In this document: piece by piece, positions 8,595 through 19,400 of the stretch
Layout of the letters: the number at the start of each line of letters is the position of its first letter
How positions within the stretch are numbered: the first letter of the stretch is position 1
Source of the DNA: an uncultured Bacteroidales bacterium
Lineage (GTDB): Bacteria > Bacteroidota > Bacteroidia > Bacteroidales > WCHB1-69
Direction of reading: 5' to 3'
Assembly: GCA_900316305.1 (NCBI GenBank)
Contig: ONCM01000020.1
Span: 1-64,000 of the forward strand
Length of the DNA: 64,000 nucleotides
Translations under genes and position numbers: made by a program
The notes under the pieces: model-generated
Told to the model about the DNA's origin: nothing
Databases searched by the model: none
What the model saw: only the letters and a program-made list of their open reading frames with translations

Positions 8595-9962
8595 TTACAT
8601 GTGACCGCCATAGATACCGCCGCCGGTACGACCTTTGATACGACCGGACTTGGTCAGACCGTCGTAGTGGCGCATCAGCAGGTGGCTCTCGATCTGTTGC
8701 AGGGTATCCAACACCACACCCACCATAATCAGCAGGGAGGTACCGCCGAAGAACTGGGCGAACTGTTGGTTGACACCGAACAGGCGCACCACGGCGGGCA
8801 GGATAGCCACAATACCGAGGAAAATAGAACCGGGCAGGGTGATGCGGGACATGATCTTGTCGATGTATTCCGCAGTCTGCTTGCCGGGTTTCACGCCGGG
8901 GATAAAGCCGTTGTTCTTCTTGAGGTCCTCGGCGATTTGCTGAGGATTGATGGTGATGGCCGTGTAGAAATAGGTGAAGGCGATAATCATCAGGAAGAAC
9001 ACGATGTTGTAACCCAAACGGTTATAGTCGATGAAACTGCTCCAGAAACCGGTAGTGGTCTCTTGGGAGATGTTCACGAAGGTCAAGGGGATGAACATCA
9101 AAGCCTGGGCGAAGATGATAGGCATCACGCCGGCAGCATTCACCTTGAGAGGCAGATAGTTACGGACACCACCGTATTGTTTGTTACCAATGACGCGCTT
9201 TGCGTATTGGACGGGAATACGACGGGTACCTTGGACGAGCATGATACAGAGTCCAATGATGATCATCATGAGGAGGATTTCGATGATGAAGATGATCGGG
9301 CCGCCGTTCATTTCGGTGATACGGGCGGTGAATTCAGCCTTGAGTGCGAAAGGCAGACGGGCGATGATACCGATCATAATGATCATGGAAATACCGTTGC
9401 CGATACCGTTGTCGGTGATACGTTCACCGAGCCACATGATGAACAGGGTAGCGGAGATCAGCAGGATGAAAGCGCAGATGGCGAATGCGGAGAAGCCGAG
9501 GATACGGGTTTCCAGCATGGAGGGAGCCACGGCGCCGGGGAACTGACCAGTAAGCTGAGCGATGTAGGCAGGAGCCTGCACGGCGAGCACGCCGACGGTC
9601 AGATAACGGGTAATCTGGTTGATTTTCGTACGACCGCTCTCGCCTTCCTTGGCAAGTCTCTGGAAATAGGGGACTGCGAGGGTGAGCAGCTGCACCACGA
9701 TGGAAGCCGTGATGTAGGGCATGATACCGAGGGCGAAGATGGAGGCGTTAGAGAAAGCGCCGCCGGAGAAGAGGTCGAGCATTCCGAGGAGACCTTCGCG
9801 GGCCGCACTGGAGAATGCGGAGAGGGCGCCGGGGTTGATGCCGGGGAGCACCACGTGTGCGCCGAGACGGTATATCAGGATGATGAAGAGGGTGTAGAGA
9901 ATACGTTTTCTCAGATCCTCAATCCTGAATATGTTCTTAATGGTTTCGATGAATTTTTTCAT
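8595..9962 (-). CDS. secY: Protein translocase subunit SecY
   Basis: 455 residues with ten predicted membrane helices. The N-terminus is MKKFIETIKNIFRIEDLRKR, followed by the plug-region sequence GINPGALSAFSSAAREGLLG. The cytoplasmic loop with NGIGNGISMIIMIGIIARLP and the C-terminal region NNGFIPGVKPGKQTAEYIDK are typical. SecY forms the membrane channel for secreted and inner-membrane proteins. It is co-transcribed with rplO and map. Confidence 0.98.
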   Translation of the reverse strand: MKKFIETIKNIFRIEDLRKRILYTLFIILIYRLGAHVVLPGINPGALSAFSSAAREGLLGMLDLFSGGAFSNASIFALGIMPYITASIVVQLLTLAVPYFQRLAKEGESGRTKINQITRYLTVGVLAVQAPAYIAQLTGQFPGAVAPSMLETRILGFSAFAICAFILLISATLFIMWLGERITDNGIGNGISMIIMIGIIARLPFALKAEFTARITEMNGGPIIFIIEILLMMIIIGLCIMLVQGTRRIPVQYAKRVIGNKQYGGVRNYLPLKVNAAGVMPIIFAQALMFIPLTFVNISQETTTGFWSSFIDYNRLGYNIVFFLMIIAFTYFYTAITINPQQIAEDLKKNNGFIPGVKPGKQTAEYIDKIMSRITLPGSIFLGIVAILPAVVRLFGVNQQFAQFFGGTSLLIMVGVVLDTLQQIESHLLMRHYDGLTKSGRIKGRTGGGIYGGHM

Positions 9963-9983
9963 TGTAAAGACTTTTTAATGATA

Positions 9984-10448
9984 TTACTCAGCTGCGGGGG
10001 CGTTCACCAGTTCAGCGGTACCGCCGCACTGTTCGATCATGGCCTTCGCCTTGGCGGAGAACTTGTCGGCCACGACATGCACCTTGGCGCTCAGTTCACC
10101 CTTCGCGAGGATGGCGATGAGGTCGTTCTTCTTGGCCAGACCATTGTTCACGAGCACCTCACGATCGATGCGGACGAGGTTGTGCTTCTCGGCGAGCATT
10201 TGGAGGGTGCTGACATTGATGGCGTTGAATTCAACGCGGTTGATATTCTTGAAACCTCTCTTGGGCAATATTCTGTAGATAGGCATTTGACCGCCTTCGA
10301 AACCGATCTTACGGCTGTAACCGGAGCGGGATTGTGCGCCCTTGTGTCCGCGGGTGGAAGTGCCGCCTTTTCCGGAACCTTGTCCTCTACCAATTCTGCG
10401 TTCTCTGTGTGTTGATCCTTTTGCCGGTTTTAAATTGTGTAAATCCAT
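9984..10448 (-). CDS. rplO: 50S ribosomal protein L15
   Basis: 154 residues. The glycine/arginine-rich N-terminus (RIGRGQGSGKGGTSTRGHKG) is followed by GFEGGQMPIYRILPKRGFKN, both diagnostic. The C-terminal globular part ends in Ala/Glu. It lies between rpmD and secY. Confidence 0.98.
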   Translation of the reverse strand: MDLHNLKPAKGSTHRERRIGRGQGSGKGGTSTRGHKGAQSRSGYSRKIGFEGGQMPIYRILPKRGFKNINRVEFNAINVSTLQMLAEKHNLVRIDREVLVNNGLAKKNDLIAILAKGELSAKVHVVADKFSAKAKAMIEQCGGTAELVNAPAAE

Positions 10449-10476
10449 CTCTTTAATTATTCAATTGGTTACTAAA

Positions 10477-10656
10477 TTATAATTCTTCTACACTGACTAA
10501 ATGTTTGATAGCGTCCACAATACCGAGTATTTGAGGAGTGGCTTCATGTTCAACAGTTTGATGCATTTTGCGCAAGCCCAATGCTTCCAAAGATTTTTTT
10601 TGACGTGCGGGTCTGTCAACCGCGCTTCTTACTTGTGTGATTTTAATCTTTTTCAT
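10477..10656 (-). CDS. rpmD: 50S ribosomal protein L30
   Basis: A 59-residue protein read from the minus strand, starting MKKIKITQVRSAVDRPARQK and ending IKHLVSVEEL. The motif KSLEALGLRKMHQTVEHE is typical of L30. In the standard spc order rpsE precedes rpmD, but here rpmD is the first gene of the transcript. The upstream 315 bp hold a promoter and a long leader, and the next gene encodes an OmpA-like protein. Confidence 0.95.
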   Translation of the reverse strand: MKKIKITQVRSAVDRPARQKKSLEALGLRKMHQTVEHEATPQILGIVDAIKHLVSVEEL

Positions 10657-10863
10657 CCCTTCTAAAATTTATTTACATTTATTAATATTCAAAAAAAAAT
10701 AGTCCATTTTCGAAGAAAAAATGCAACTATTCTCACAAACGAAACCATAAATTTCCATCTCCTCTACCATACTCTATAATCATTACAGTCCGTGAAATCA
10801 AATAGTTACGCGATTCAAACCCTGCTTTTCCACTCGCCTTTGCATTCCACTTCAAAAAGCCCG
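10657..10863 (-). promoter_or_regulatory. Long leader upstream of rpmD
   Basis: About 200 nt lie between the promoter at 10864-10893 and the rpmD start codon, with no ORF of note. Leaders of this length before ribosomal operons often carry autoregulatory structures. The sequence alone does not show which protein, if any, would bind. Confidence 0.35.
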
Positions 10864-10893
10864 CAAAAATACACTTTTTTCTTTATCCTACAA
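10864..10893 (-). promoter_or_regulatory. Promoter of the rpmD-rplQ operon
   Basis: On the minus strand, TTG at 10893-10891, then 19 bases, then TATTTTTG at 10871-10864. This matches both boxes of the Bacteroidota housekeeping promoter at ideal spacing. Transcription would start near 10857. Confidence 0.75.
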
Positions 10894-10920
10894 CACGTTG
10901 GTGAATTTTTTTTTCAAACA

Positions 10921-10948
10921 AAAAAAAGGGGTGCCAAAACGACACCCC
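10921..10948 (-). terminator. Intrinsic terminator of the OmpA-like gene
   Basis: On the minus strand GGGGTGTCG pairs with the following GGCACCCC around a short T-rich loop, and a run of about seven T follows. It lies 24 bp after the stop codon of the TonB_C/OmpA gene and just upstream of the rpmD promoter. Confidence 0.85.
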
Positions 10949-10971
10949 ATACAATATATTTATAGTATATA

Positions 10972-12060
10972 TTATCTGATTGAAATCTGATCGATGACGA
11001 TCTTTCTGTCCTTAGCAGCCTGGAGGCCATAGACGGTTTCACGGACGGCAGTGGTGCCGAAGCTGTGGTTGACCTGGCCGGCAGGATTGCGGTGGATGGT
11101 GAGACCGGGCTTGCTACCGTTGATGTAGGGAGCGAGGACACCGCCTTTGACGCGTGACATGTAGTTGAGGACGCTCTGGATACGGCGGGAGGAGAGTTTC
11201 TGGTTATAGTCGCTGTTGCTGAGCGGGCTGGCAAAGCCGCTGATGGTGAATTCGACCTGCTGGCCATCTTCGAGAGCATCAACGATGAAGTTGGTGAGTT
11301 TCACCAAACGCTCGTAACCAGTCTGAATGGAGTCGTTGAAGAAGGTCTCAACAGCATTTTCAGCATTAGCCTTCTGTGCGCCGGCAAGACCTTTGCCCGC
11401 GTTGGTCACGTAAGTGCCCTTGGCAGACATGTAGTCGTTGTAGAGCTGCATATACTCGGTGCTGGTGGTCTCCGTCTTGGTACGCGGATCCGGACGGTCG
11501 TTCTCGAAATAGAGCGTGATGGGCTTGAGGACATCCTTCTTAGCCTGCTCCATCTCGGCTTTTTTCTTGTCGGCGGCAATCTCCTCTTCATAAATGAAGG
11601 TGACGGGGATTTGGATGATCATGTCCTGAGCCTCACAGCTTTGAGTGGAGGGGATCATGTGGGGGAAGGACTTCACGACGCGGAGAGCCTCGTTGTCGAA
11701 TTCCTCATAGCCGGAACTGCTGACCACTTCGATATCGGTCAGGGTGCTGTCCTTGAGAACCTTGGCCTGCACGGTAGTGGTACCGGAGATTTTCTGGTTC
11801 TTGAGGTTGACGGGGTACTTTCTCGTTTTGGCGATGTAGCGGCACATTGCCTTGTTACCACCCTTGAAAGTGGGGAGAGTCATGGCGGAAGTGGGCGAAA
11901 CGTGTTGACCGTTGGAGTCGGCCTTCACGATGGCAATACCATACTTCTGACCACGCTGACCATAGACGTTGCCTTGGTCGCACTGTGCATAACCCATTGT
12001 GAAACAAGCCATTAAAACAAAAATGGCGACTAATTTCATAGAGGAAAAGTTACTTTTCAT
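10972..12060 (-). CDS. TonB C-terminal domain / OmpA-like fusion envelope protein
   Basis: 362 residues. A signal peptide (cut near MGYAQ, residue 26) is followed by a TonB C-terminal-like domain at about residues 90-155 (TVQAKVLKDSTLTDIEVVSS and YEEFDNEALRVVKSFPHM). An OmpA-like domain occupies about residues 180-362; it includes ITLYFENDRPDP and the peptidoglycan-binding-type segment FASPLSNSDYNQKLSSRRIQ. The combination suggests a periplasmic or outer-membrane-anchored protein linking envelope layers. It has its own promoter (12093-12121) and terminator, so it is monocistronic. A function in energy transduction is not implied, because no N-terminal TonB membrane anchor is present. Confidence 0.8.
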   Translation of the reverse strand: MKSNFSSMKLVAIFVLMACFTMGYAQCDQGNVYGQRGQKYGIAIVKADSNGQHVSPTSAMTLPTFKGGNKAMCRYIAKTRKYPVNLKNQKISGTTTVQAKVLKDSTLTDIEVVSSSGYEEFDNEALRVVKSFPHMIPSTQSCEAQDMIIQIPVTFIYEEEIAADKKKAEMEQAKKDVLKPITLYFENDRPDPRTKTETTSTEYMQLYNDYMSAKGTYVTNAGKGLAGAQKANAENAVETFFNDSIQTGYERLVKLTNFIVDALEDGQQVEFTISGFASPLSNSDYNQKLSSRRIQSVLNYMSRVKGGVLAPYINGSKPGLTIHRNPAGQVNHSFGTTAVRETVYGLQAAKDRKIVIDQISIR

Positions 12061-12092
12061 ACTTATATTATTTTACATTATATTCCAAGCCG

Positions 12093-12121
12093 CAAAAATA
12101 CATTTTTTATTCAAATATCAA
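12093..12121 (-). promoter_or_regulatory. Promoter of the TonB_C/OmpA gene
   Basis: On the minus strand TTG (12121-12119), 18 bases, then TATTTTTG (12100-12093), 32 bases before the start codon. Confidence 0.7.
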
Positions 12122-12146
12122 CATTTTTTTTTGTTATTTTTTTTAC

Positions 12147-12167
12147 GGTCAACGGTCAATGGTTCTA
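12147..12167. repeat. Short heptamer array at the flippase stop codon
   Basis: Three 7-bp units, ggtcaac, ggtcaat and ggttcta. The last codons and the stop of the flippase gene (TGA at 12149-12151) lie inside them. Confidence 0.5.
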
Positions 12168-13594
12168 ATATCGGATATGCGTAGGAGCCCCGTGGCAAAG
12201 CCGAGAACGAGGGCGAAACCGGCGAGGATCAGCAGGGACCATACAACATGGATGTGCAACACCCTGGTTGAGAGGATGGTGACCGGAACCAAAATGGCGA
12301 GGAAGAGCAGGCAGCGCAGCCAAGGGAGCGACCTCATCGGAATGCCGATGATGCTCATGGCAAACACAAACTGAAACACGGAAACCAACAGCTGGGTGCA
12401 AAGACTGGCCACGGCGGAACCGCACGCCTGCATACGCGGGATCAACAACAAATTGACCGTTACATTGATAACAATACCAATGCTCGCGATGATATTCAAT
12501 TGCTTCATACTGCCGTTGGCGGTAAGCAAAGTACCGAAAAGGTAGTTCATGGAAATCGGAATCAGCCCGAAAATGATGAGCCGGAAGACCGGGATACTGC
12601 TCTCCGCAATCGCCGGATAGAACAGATGAATCAGCGGATCACGATAAACGTAAAGAATCACGACGGCAGAAACCGAAAAAAGGAACAGGAGCGAGAAGCT
12701 GGTGCGCACAATCGGCCCCACATCCTCCTTCTGCTTCAGCATCTTGGAGAAAAGTGGCAACAGGATGACGGCAAAGAGGTAGCCAATCATCGCCAGCGTG
12801 TCCAGCAGCCGGAAAGCGGAGGCGTAAATTCCTGACTGCATGGCTCCAGTCCCAGAAGGCAGCATCCGTTCCAACATCACCGAATCCATCCGGTAGTAGC
12901 ATGCCATCAGTAGCGTGACAAGTGCATACGGAAAACTCTTCTTGATGATGACCAGAAAGAAGGCCGGGTTCCAGCTGAGTTTTCGTAAGTTCGCCTTTTT
13001 CAGCACAATAGACAGTGATATGGCAATCGTGACGAGATAAGCAACCGTCTGACTCCACACGAACCACTCAATCTTCATCGACTGGTCAGTAACATTACCC
13101 CACAACAGCAACCCACAAAATAGAATCATCAACAGCTTGTCGGTCACAGAGATAACGCTGTCGGTCTTGAACATCTGCAGGGCGGAGATGTTCGAGCGCA
13201 CGTAGAGCAGGAAAAGGCTCAAGAACTGGTTCAACCCAATCCAGAAAAGCAGCCGTAGCTGTTCGCCTCGATAGCCGATGAGCAACGCCACGACATATAT
13301 CAACACAAAATAGACCACGCCAAGCAGTAACCTCAGCGTAATATAGTTCGACAAATGCTTGTCTAACAGCTGGCTGTTCCTTGCAATATTCCGGTTGTTG
13401 TAATTGGCAGTGCCCATGTCCAACACCATGTAGAAAAGCAAGGTAAAGTTGGTAAGGGAGAAGTAGAGTCCGTAACTCTCCGCACCCACGCTGTTCTGTA
13501 CCCCCACGTCAATGCCAAGCAACCAGAAAGGCTTGACGAGGAGGTTCAGAAAGATGAGGAGACAGAGGTTGAATACGAAATCTTTCTGTTTCAC
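12149..13594 (-). CDS. Polysaccharide/lipid flippase of the MOP superfamily (Wzx/MATE-like)
   Basis: 481 residues with about 14 hydrophobic segments. The N-terminus (FVFNLCLLIFLNLLVKPFWL) and the later GIYASAFRLLDTLAMIGYLF fit the oligosaccharide flippase group. Such proteins move lipid-linked sugar units across the inner membrane for O-antigen, capsule or glycan assembly. It starts with GTG immediately after the leuS stop (TAG GTG), so the two genes are translationally coupled. No glycan cluster lies beside it, although a GT2 gene is 10 kb away. Confidence 0.85.
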   Translation of the reverse strand: MKQKDFVFNLCLLIFLNLLVKPFWLLGIDVGVQNSVGAESYGLYFSLTNFTLLFYMVLDMGTANYNNRNIARNSQLLDKHLSNYITLRLLLGVVYFVLIYVVALLIGYRGEQLRLLFWIGLNQFLSLFLLYVRSNISALQMFKTDSVISVTDKLLMILFCGLLLWGNVTDQSMKIEWFVWSQTVAYLVTIAISLSIVLKKANLRKLSWNPAFFLVIIKKSFPYALVTLLMACYYRMDSVMLERMLPSGTGAMQSGIYASAFRLLDTLAMIGYLFAVILLPLFSKMLKQKEDVGPIVRTSFSLLFLFSVSAVVILYVYRDPLIHLFYPAIAESSIPVFRLIIFGLIPISMNYLFGTLLTANGSMKQLNIIASIGIVINVTVNLLLIPRMQACGSAVASLCTQLLVSVFQFVFAMSIIGIPMRSLPWLRCLLFLAILVPVTILSTRVLHIHVVWSLLILAGFALVLGFATGLLRISDIRTIDR

Positions 13595-16432
13595 CTAAAA
13601 CACAATATTGACAATTTTCTTCGGCACAATAATCACCTTCTTGGGTGTCTTGCCATCGAGCCATTTCTGGACATCGGCGCTTTCCAACACCTTCGGTTCG
13701 ATGTCTTTCGGGCCGAAGTTGGCGGGGAACGACATCTTCAGGCGCATCTTGCCGTTGAAGGAGACCGGATAGAGGTACTCGTCCTCCACCATATATTGCT
13801 CATCATAAACCGGATAGGTGGCTTTCAAGATAGATTCCTCATGACCGAGCAACGACCACAGCTCTTCGGAAATGTGCGGGGCGTATGCCGACATCAAGAT
13901 GCAGAGCGGTTCGAGGATGGCTCGTTTGTTGCACTTCGCGTCGTTCAGCTCGTTGGTGCAGATCATGAATGCACTCACCGCCGTGTTGAAAGAGAAACGC
14001 TCGTTGTCCTCTTCGATCTTCTTGATGGTCTTATGCAGCGTCTTCCACTCAGCCTTGGTCGGTTCACCGTCAACGACGTTGAAGTTGCCCTCCGCGTCGA
14101 AGTAGAGCTTCCAGAACTTGCGGATGAAGCGGGATACGCCCTCAATGCCGTTGGTATCCCACGGCTTGGCCATCTCCACCGGTCCGAGGAACATCTCATA
14201 CATGCGCAACGTGTCCGCACCGTATTTTTCCACCAAATCATCAGGATTTTGGACGTTATATTTGGACTTGGACATTTTCTCGATTTCCCAACCACAGATG
14301 TACTGGCCGTTTTCAAGGATAAACTCGGCATCCTTGAAATCGGGCATCCAGTTCTTGAAAGCCTCAAGATCCAACACATCATTATGTACAATATTGACAT
14401 CCACGTGAATCGGTGTGGTCTCGTACTCCTTTCTAAGGTTGAGCGACACAAACTTGTTGGTGCCGACGATACGATAGACGAAGTTGGAGCGGCCCTGAAT
14501 CATGCCCTGGTTGATGAGTTTCTGGAAGGGTTCTTCCTTGCAACTGATACCCATGTCGAAGAGGAACTTGTTCCAGAATCTGGCATAGATAAGGTGGCCG
14601 GTGCCGTGTTCCGCACCGCCGACATAGAGATCAACATTCTGCCAATATTCGTCGGCTTCCTTGGAAACCAGCTCTTTGTCGTTCTTCGGATCCATGTAGC
14701 GCAAATAGTAGGCACTGGAGCCGGCAAACCCAGGCATGGTGCTGTACTCGCGCGGATAGCCGTTCCAGGTCCAGTCTTTGGCGCGGGCCAACGGCGGCTC
14801 ACCCGTCTCGGTGGGCAGGAACTGATCGACTTCGGGGAGTACGACGGGCAGCTCAGACTCGGGCACCGCGTAAGGCATGCCGTCCTTGTAGTAGATGGGG
14901 AACGGTTCGCCCCAGTAACGCTGGCGACTGAAGATGGCATCGCGCAGACGGTAGTTCACCGTGCCGTAGCCGATGCCCATGGTCTTGATCTTCTCGATAA
15001 CGGCCTTGCCAGCCTCCTTGACGGGCATACCAGTGATAAAGCCTGAGTTAACACAGACGCCAGTCTTGCTGTCCATGCTCTCCTCCCATGTGTCGGGGTC
15101 GCTGAGTTCATCCACGGCGGGAGCAACCACCTGACGGATAGGCAAGTTGAAGTGGCGGGCAAAAGCGAAGTCGCGACTGTCATGGGCGGGCACAGCCATG
15201 ATGGCTCCGGTGCCGTAGTCTGACAATACATAGTCGCTGACCCAAATCGGGATGCGTTCCTCGGTGATGGGATTGATGGCGAACGCGCCAGTGAAGACGC
15301 CGCTCACCTTCTTGACCTCCGCCTGGCGTTCACGCTCAGAGCGGTTCTTGGCCCACGTCACGTAGGCTTCCACCTCCGCCTTTTGCTCAGGTGTAGTGAT
15401 AGCCTCAATCATCTCATGCTCAGGACAGAGCACCATAAAGGTTACACCGAAGATGGTGTCGGGACGGGTGGTGAAGATTTCGAAAGCGGCTTCGCTCTCG
15501 ACACCATCAACATTGCCGCCCATATAGATTTTCTTCCAGTCCAGTTGGCCTTCCTTGGCCAGCGGGAACCAGACGGCAGCGCCTTCGCTTCTGCCAATCC
15601 AGTTGCGCTGGATCTCCTTCAGCGAGTCGGTCCATTCCACCTTTTCGAGACCTTGGAGCAGGCGTTCCGCGTATGCGGAAACGCGCAAGATCCACTGTTT
15701 CATTTGCTTGCGTTCCACGGGGAAGCCGCCGCGCACAGAAAGTCCGTTCACCACCTCATCGTTGGCAAGCACGGTGCCGAGTTTCGGGCACCAGTTCACC
15801 CACGTGTCAGCGAGGTAAGCCAGACGGTAGTTCATCAGAATTTCCTGCTGTTCCTTTTCGGAAGCGGCCTTCCACTCCTCGGCGGTGAACTCCAGCGGCT
15901 TGGTCTCGGCTACCTTCAACCCATGCGTGCCGTTGGCGGCGAAAGCCTCCACCAGTTCGGAAATCGGGCGAGCCTGATTGGCTTGGTAACAGTAGTAGCT
16001 GTTAAACATCTGGATGAAAGTCCATTGCGTCCACTTGTAGTAGTCGGGGTCGCAAGTCTTGAACGAACGGTCCCAGTCGAATGAGAAACCGAGCTTGTCA
16101 AGCTGCTCACGATAGCGATTGACGTTCTTCTCCGTCGTGATGGCGGGATGCTGTCCCGTCTGGATGGCATACTGCTCAGCCGGCAACCCGAAAGCATCAT
16201 AGCCCATGGGGTGAAGCACGTTGAAGCCCTTCTGACGTTTGTAGCGGGCATAGATATCGGAGGCAATATAGCCCAGCGGGTGCCCCACATGCAAGCCCGC
16301 ACCTGACGGGTACGGGAACATGTCCAGCACGTAGTATTTCGGTCTGTTGTTAACTATTTCTGTTTTGTACAGGCCTGTCTCTTTCCACTTTGCCTGCCAT
16401 TTCTTTTCGATTTCTCTAAAATTGTATTCCAT
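13595..16432 (-). CDS. leuS: Leucyl-tRNA synthetase
   Basis: 945 residues. The class I HIGH motif appears as HVGH at residues 48-51 and KMSKS at about residue 719. The CP1 editing domain lies between, with [20 protein letters not shown] and the [13 protein letters not shown] segment. The C-terminal anticodon-binding domain ends [15 protein letters not shown]. It charges tRNA-Leu in the cytoplasm. The gene is separated from the upstream giant gene by a heptamer array (16441-16482), so its promoter is not obvious. Confidence 0.98.
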   Translation of the reverse strand: MEYNFREIEKKWQAKWKETGLYKTEIVNNRPKYYVLDMFPYPSGAGLHVGHPLGYIASDIYARYKRQKGFNVLHPMGYDAFGLPAEQYAIQTGQHPAITTEKNVNRYREQLDKLGFSFDWDRSFKTCDPDYYKWTQWTFIQMFNSYYCYQANQARPISELVEAFAANGTHGLKVAETKPLEFTAEEWKAASEKEQQEILMNYRLAYLADTWVNWCPKLGTVLANDEVVNGLSVRGGFPVERKQMKQWILRVSAYAERLLQGLEKVEWTDSLKEIQRNWIGRSEGAAVWFPLAKEGQLDWKKIYMGGNVDGVESEAAFEIFTTRPDTIFGVTFMVLCPEHEMIEAITTPEQKAEVEAYVTWAKNRSERERQAEVKKVSGVFTGAFAINPITEERIPIWVSDYVLSDYGTGAIMAVPAHDSRDFAFARHFNLPIRQVVAPAVDELSDPDTWEESMDSKTGVCVNSGFITGMPVKEAGKAVIEKIKTMGIGYGTVNYRLRDAIFSRQRYWGEPFPIYYKDGMPYAVPESELPVVLPEVDQFLPTETGEPPLARAKDWTWNGYPREYSTMPGFAGSSAYYLRYMDPKNDKELVSKEADEYWQNVDLYVGGAEHGTGHLIYARFWNKFLFDMGISCKEEPFQKLINQGMIQGRSNFVYRIVGTNKFVSLNLRKEYETTPIHVDVNIVHNDVLDLEAFKNWMPDFKDAEFILENGQYICGWEIEKMSKSKYNVQNPDDLVEKYGADTLRMYEMFLGPVEMAKPWDTNGIEGVSRFIRKFWKLYFDAEGNFNVVDGEPTKAEWKTLHKTIKKIEEDNERFSFNTAVSAFMICTNELNDAKCNKRAILEPLCILMSAYAPHISEELWSLLGHEESILKATYPVYDEQYMVEDEYLYPVSFNGKMRLKMSFPANFGPKDIEPKVLESADVQKWLDGKTPKKVIIVPKKIVNIVF

Positions 16433-16440
16433 TTTTTAAT

Positions 16441-16482
16441 GGTTATTGGTTATGGGTTATTGGTTATTGGTTATTGGTTATT
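16441..16482. repeat. Heptamer array D (GGTTATT)
   Basis: Six units, five ggttatt and one ggttatg. The array overlaps the last codons (encoding NNQ) and the stop (16471-16473) of the 2235-residue adhesin and ends 9 bp before the leuS start codon. Confidence 0.9.
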
Positions 16483-19400
16483 GACAATGATCTTGCGGCT
16501 TTCCACTCTCCTACCCTTCTCGTCAAGGAACATCACGGTGTAGTGGCCGGAGGCGAAACGGGTGCAGTTGATCTCAAGATGGGTGTCGTTGCAGTCGGAC
16601 TGATACACGAGGCGGCCAGATTCGTTGTAGAGCGCCACCTTGGCAACCTCGAAGGCGTTGTCCAGGTCGATGTAGAGCGACTGATGTACGGGGTTCGGGT
16701 AGAGTTTCACCAGCGTCTGCGCCGGATGGTCTTCGATGCCCACATTACAAGTGAGGTTAATAGCCTGTTCCGTGTAGCCGCAGTTGTTGACACCGCGGAC
16801 GGTAAGCACGGCCGTGCCATTGGTGTTCACTTCGACCGTCACACGCGAAGTGTTCTGGTTTTGAAGATGCCAGTTCAGGTTGGAAATACGCCATTCGTAG
16901 TTGATGACATCCGAACAGTTGTCCTCATCCACAAAGTAGATGCTGTTGCCGTATTGGGTGATGTTCGGCCAACCGGTAATAGTATCCAGAATCGGCAGCG
17001 GATTGACGGTCAAGGTAAGGTTGATGATACTGTCACAGCCCGCAGCTGTCTGCAAGTGATGGGTGAAAATATACGTACCTGCGGTATCCATCACCGGAGT
17101 CTCGAAGCCGTTGCCGGTGTAGCTCTGTCCCTGACAAACCGATCCGGTAACCGCTATGGTATAAGCAGGCAGGCTCGTCACCTGATGTTGCGCAGTAGTA
17201 GTACATCCATTCGTACCCGTGGCGGTCACAGAATAGGTCGTGTTGTCGGGCACCACCTCAATGAACGGAGTGGTCTCACCAGTGCTCCACAGGAACTGTG
17301 TAGCATCCGAAGAGGCGAACAACATGGTGCTGTCGCCCTGACAGAGCGAGCTAGCACCTTGGATGTAGAGCATGGGGATCGGCAGTTGCGTCACCACGGT
17401 GTTCAGCGATTTCGTGCAACCGTAAACGTTGGTGGCGGTTACGGAATAGGCGCCGCCTTGGGTGACGGTGATTTGCGTGGTCGTGTCGCCGGTGCTCCAA
17501 AGGTAGGTGTTGTCACCGATAACGGAGAGGGTGGCAGAGCTGTTCGCGCAGAAGAAGCCATCCCCACCGATTGTGAAGGTCGGCAGCGGGTTGTCCTCCA
17601 CCGTCGCAGAGGCCATAGATTGGCAACCGTTTGCGGAGCTTGCGGTCACGGTGTAAGCCCCCTGTTCGCTCACCGTGATGCTCGCGGTGGTATCGCCGGT
17701 GCTCCAAAGGTAGGCACTAGCCGTAGAAGCCGTGAGGGTGGTCGAGGTGCCGTGGCAGATAGCGAGGATGCCGGAGATATAGACTTCCGGAAGTTCCTCC
17801 ACATTCACCACTTTGCTAACCGAAGCCTGACAGCCATTGACATCCGTACCGGTAACGCTGTAAGTGGTGGTCTCTGTGGGCATAACGGTGATCACCGCGC
17901 CATTTTCACCCGTGTTCCAAGAATAGCTGTCGGCACCGCTGGCCGTCAGCTGCGTGGCGGTACCGTCACAGATGAGGCTGGCACCGTCAATATTCACGGT
18001 AGGATTCTCCCACATCGTCACGACGACAGAGTCGTTGCGCATACAGTTCTGGGAATTGGTGACATTAACGTGATAGACACCCGGCGTGGAGACCGTGATG
18101 GTGGGCGTGTTGGCACCCGTATTCCACAGATAGCTGTTACCGCCGCTGGCGGTGATGGTCGTGCTCTGTCCCTGACAGAAAGAGGTGCTACCGCTAAAGA
18201 AGATAGAGGGCAACACATTGACCGTGACGGTTGCCGTAGCCGTGGCAGAACATCCGAAGCTGCTGAAAACAGTCACGGTATAAGAAGTGGTCATATTCGG
18301 GAAGACCGCGATGGATGCCGAGGTGCTGCCCGTACTCCAAGCGTAAGACGAACCGCCGGTGGCCGTCAGCACGGTGGAGTTCCCTTGACAGATGGTGCGT
18401 TCTCCGAGAATCTGCACAGTGGGCAGTTCCTCCACATTCACCATCTTCTGAGCGGTGGTGAAACATCCGTTGGTGTCATAGCCCGTCACCGTGTAGGTGG
18501 TGCTGAGGGCGGGAGCAACCGTGATGGTCGGCAAGACATCGCCCGTGTTCCAGACGTAGGTGTTAGCACCCGTGGCGGTCAACGTGCTCGTTCCGCCAGC
18601 ACAGACACGGTCTATGCCGCTAATAAGGATTTGCGGGTTGGGATTCATCTTCACAAAGACGGAATCGGTCTTGGAGCAGTTCTGGACACTCGTGGCCGTC
18701 ACATAATAGGTACCCGTATTGTTAATCACCAAACTGCTAGTATGCGCGCCCGTGGACCAGACATAAGTACTGGCTCCGGAAGCGGTAATCGTGGTGGAAG
18801 TGCCGGCGCAGATGGTGCGATTGCCCGAAAGGGTGATCTCGGGAAGTTCGTTGACCGCAACCGTCGCCGCCGTGCTGGCCACACAGCCGTAGATGTTGGT
18901 GGCCGTCACCACGTAGGAATGATTGCTCATGGGGGAAACGATAATGCTGTTGGTGGAGTCGCCCGTATCCCAACGGTAGGAACTTCCACCGATAGCCGTC
19001 AAGGTGGTGCTGGATCCTTTACAGATGGTCAGATTGCCACTGATCTGCGGCACCGGGAGTTCGTGGACTACCACCCCGCGTGATGCGGAAGCGGAACAGC
19101 CGTAACCGTTCGTGGCCGTCACGGAAACTTGTCCCGACGTGGAGACTGTCGTGAAGGCGTTATGGTCGCCCGTGCTCCACACATACTGCGAAGCGTCATC
19201 ACCGGATGCTGTCAACAATGCCGACTGGCCCTGACAAATCTCATTATTGCCAGTAATGGTGACCATCGGCAGTTCGTGCACCGTGACTTCCGAGCTATAG
19301 ACATTCGAACACTGATTAGCATTGGTAATGGTCACCGTATAGCGACCAGCATCGCCGACCGTGATGTGGCTTTGATGGCTGCCCGTGGACCAAAGGAAGG

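Noticed and set aside
7749..10415. An 888-codon plus-strand ORF opposite map, secY and rplO
   Set aside because: It is the antisense frame of well-conserved genes; its His/Asp/Glu-rich product has no recognisable domain.
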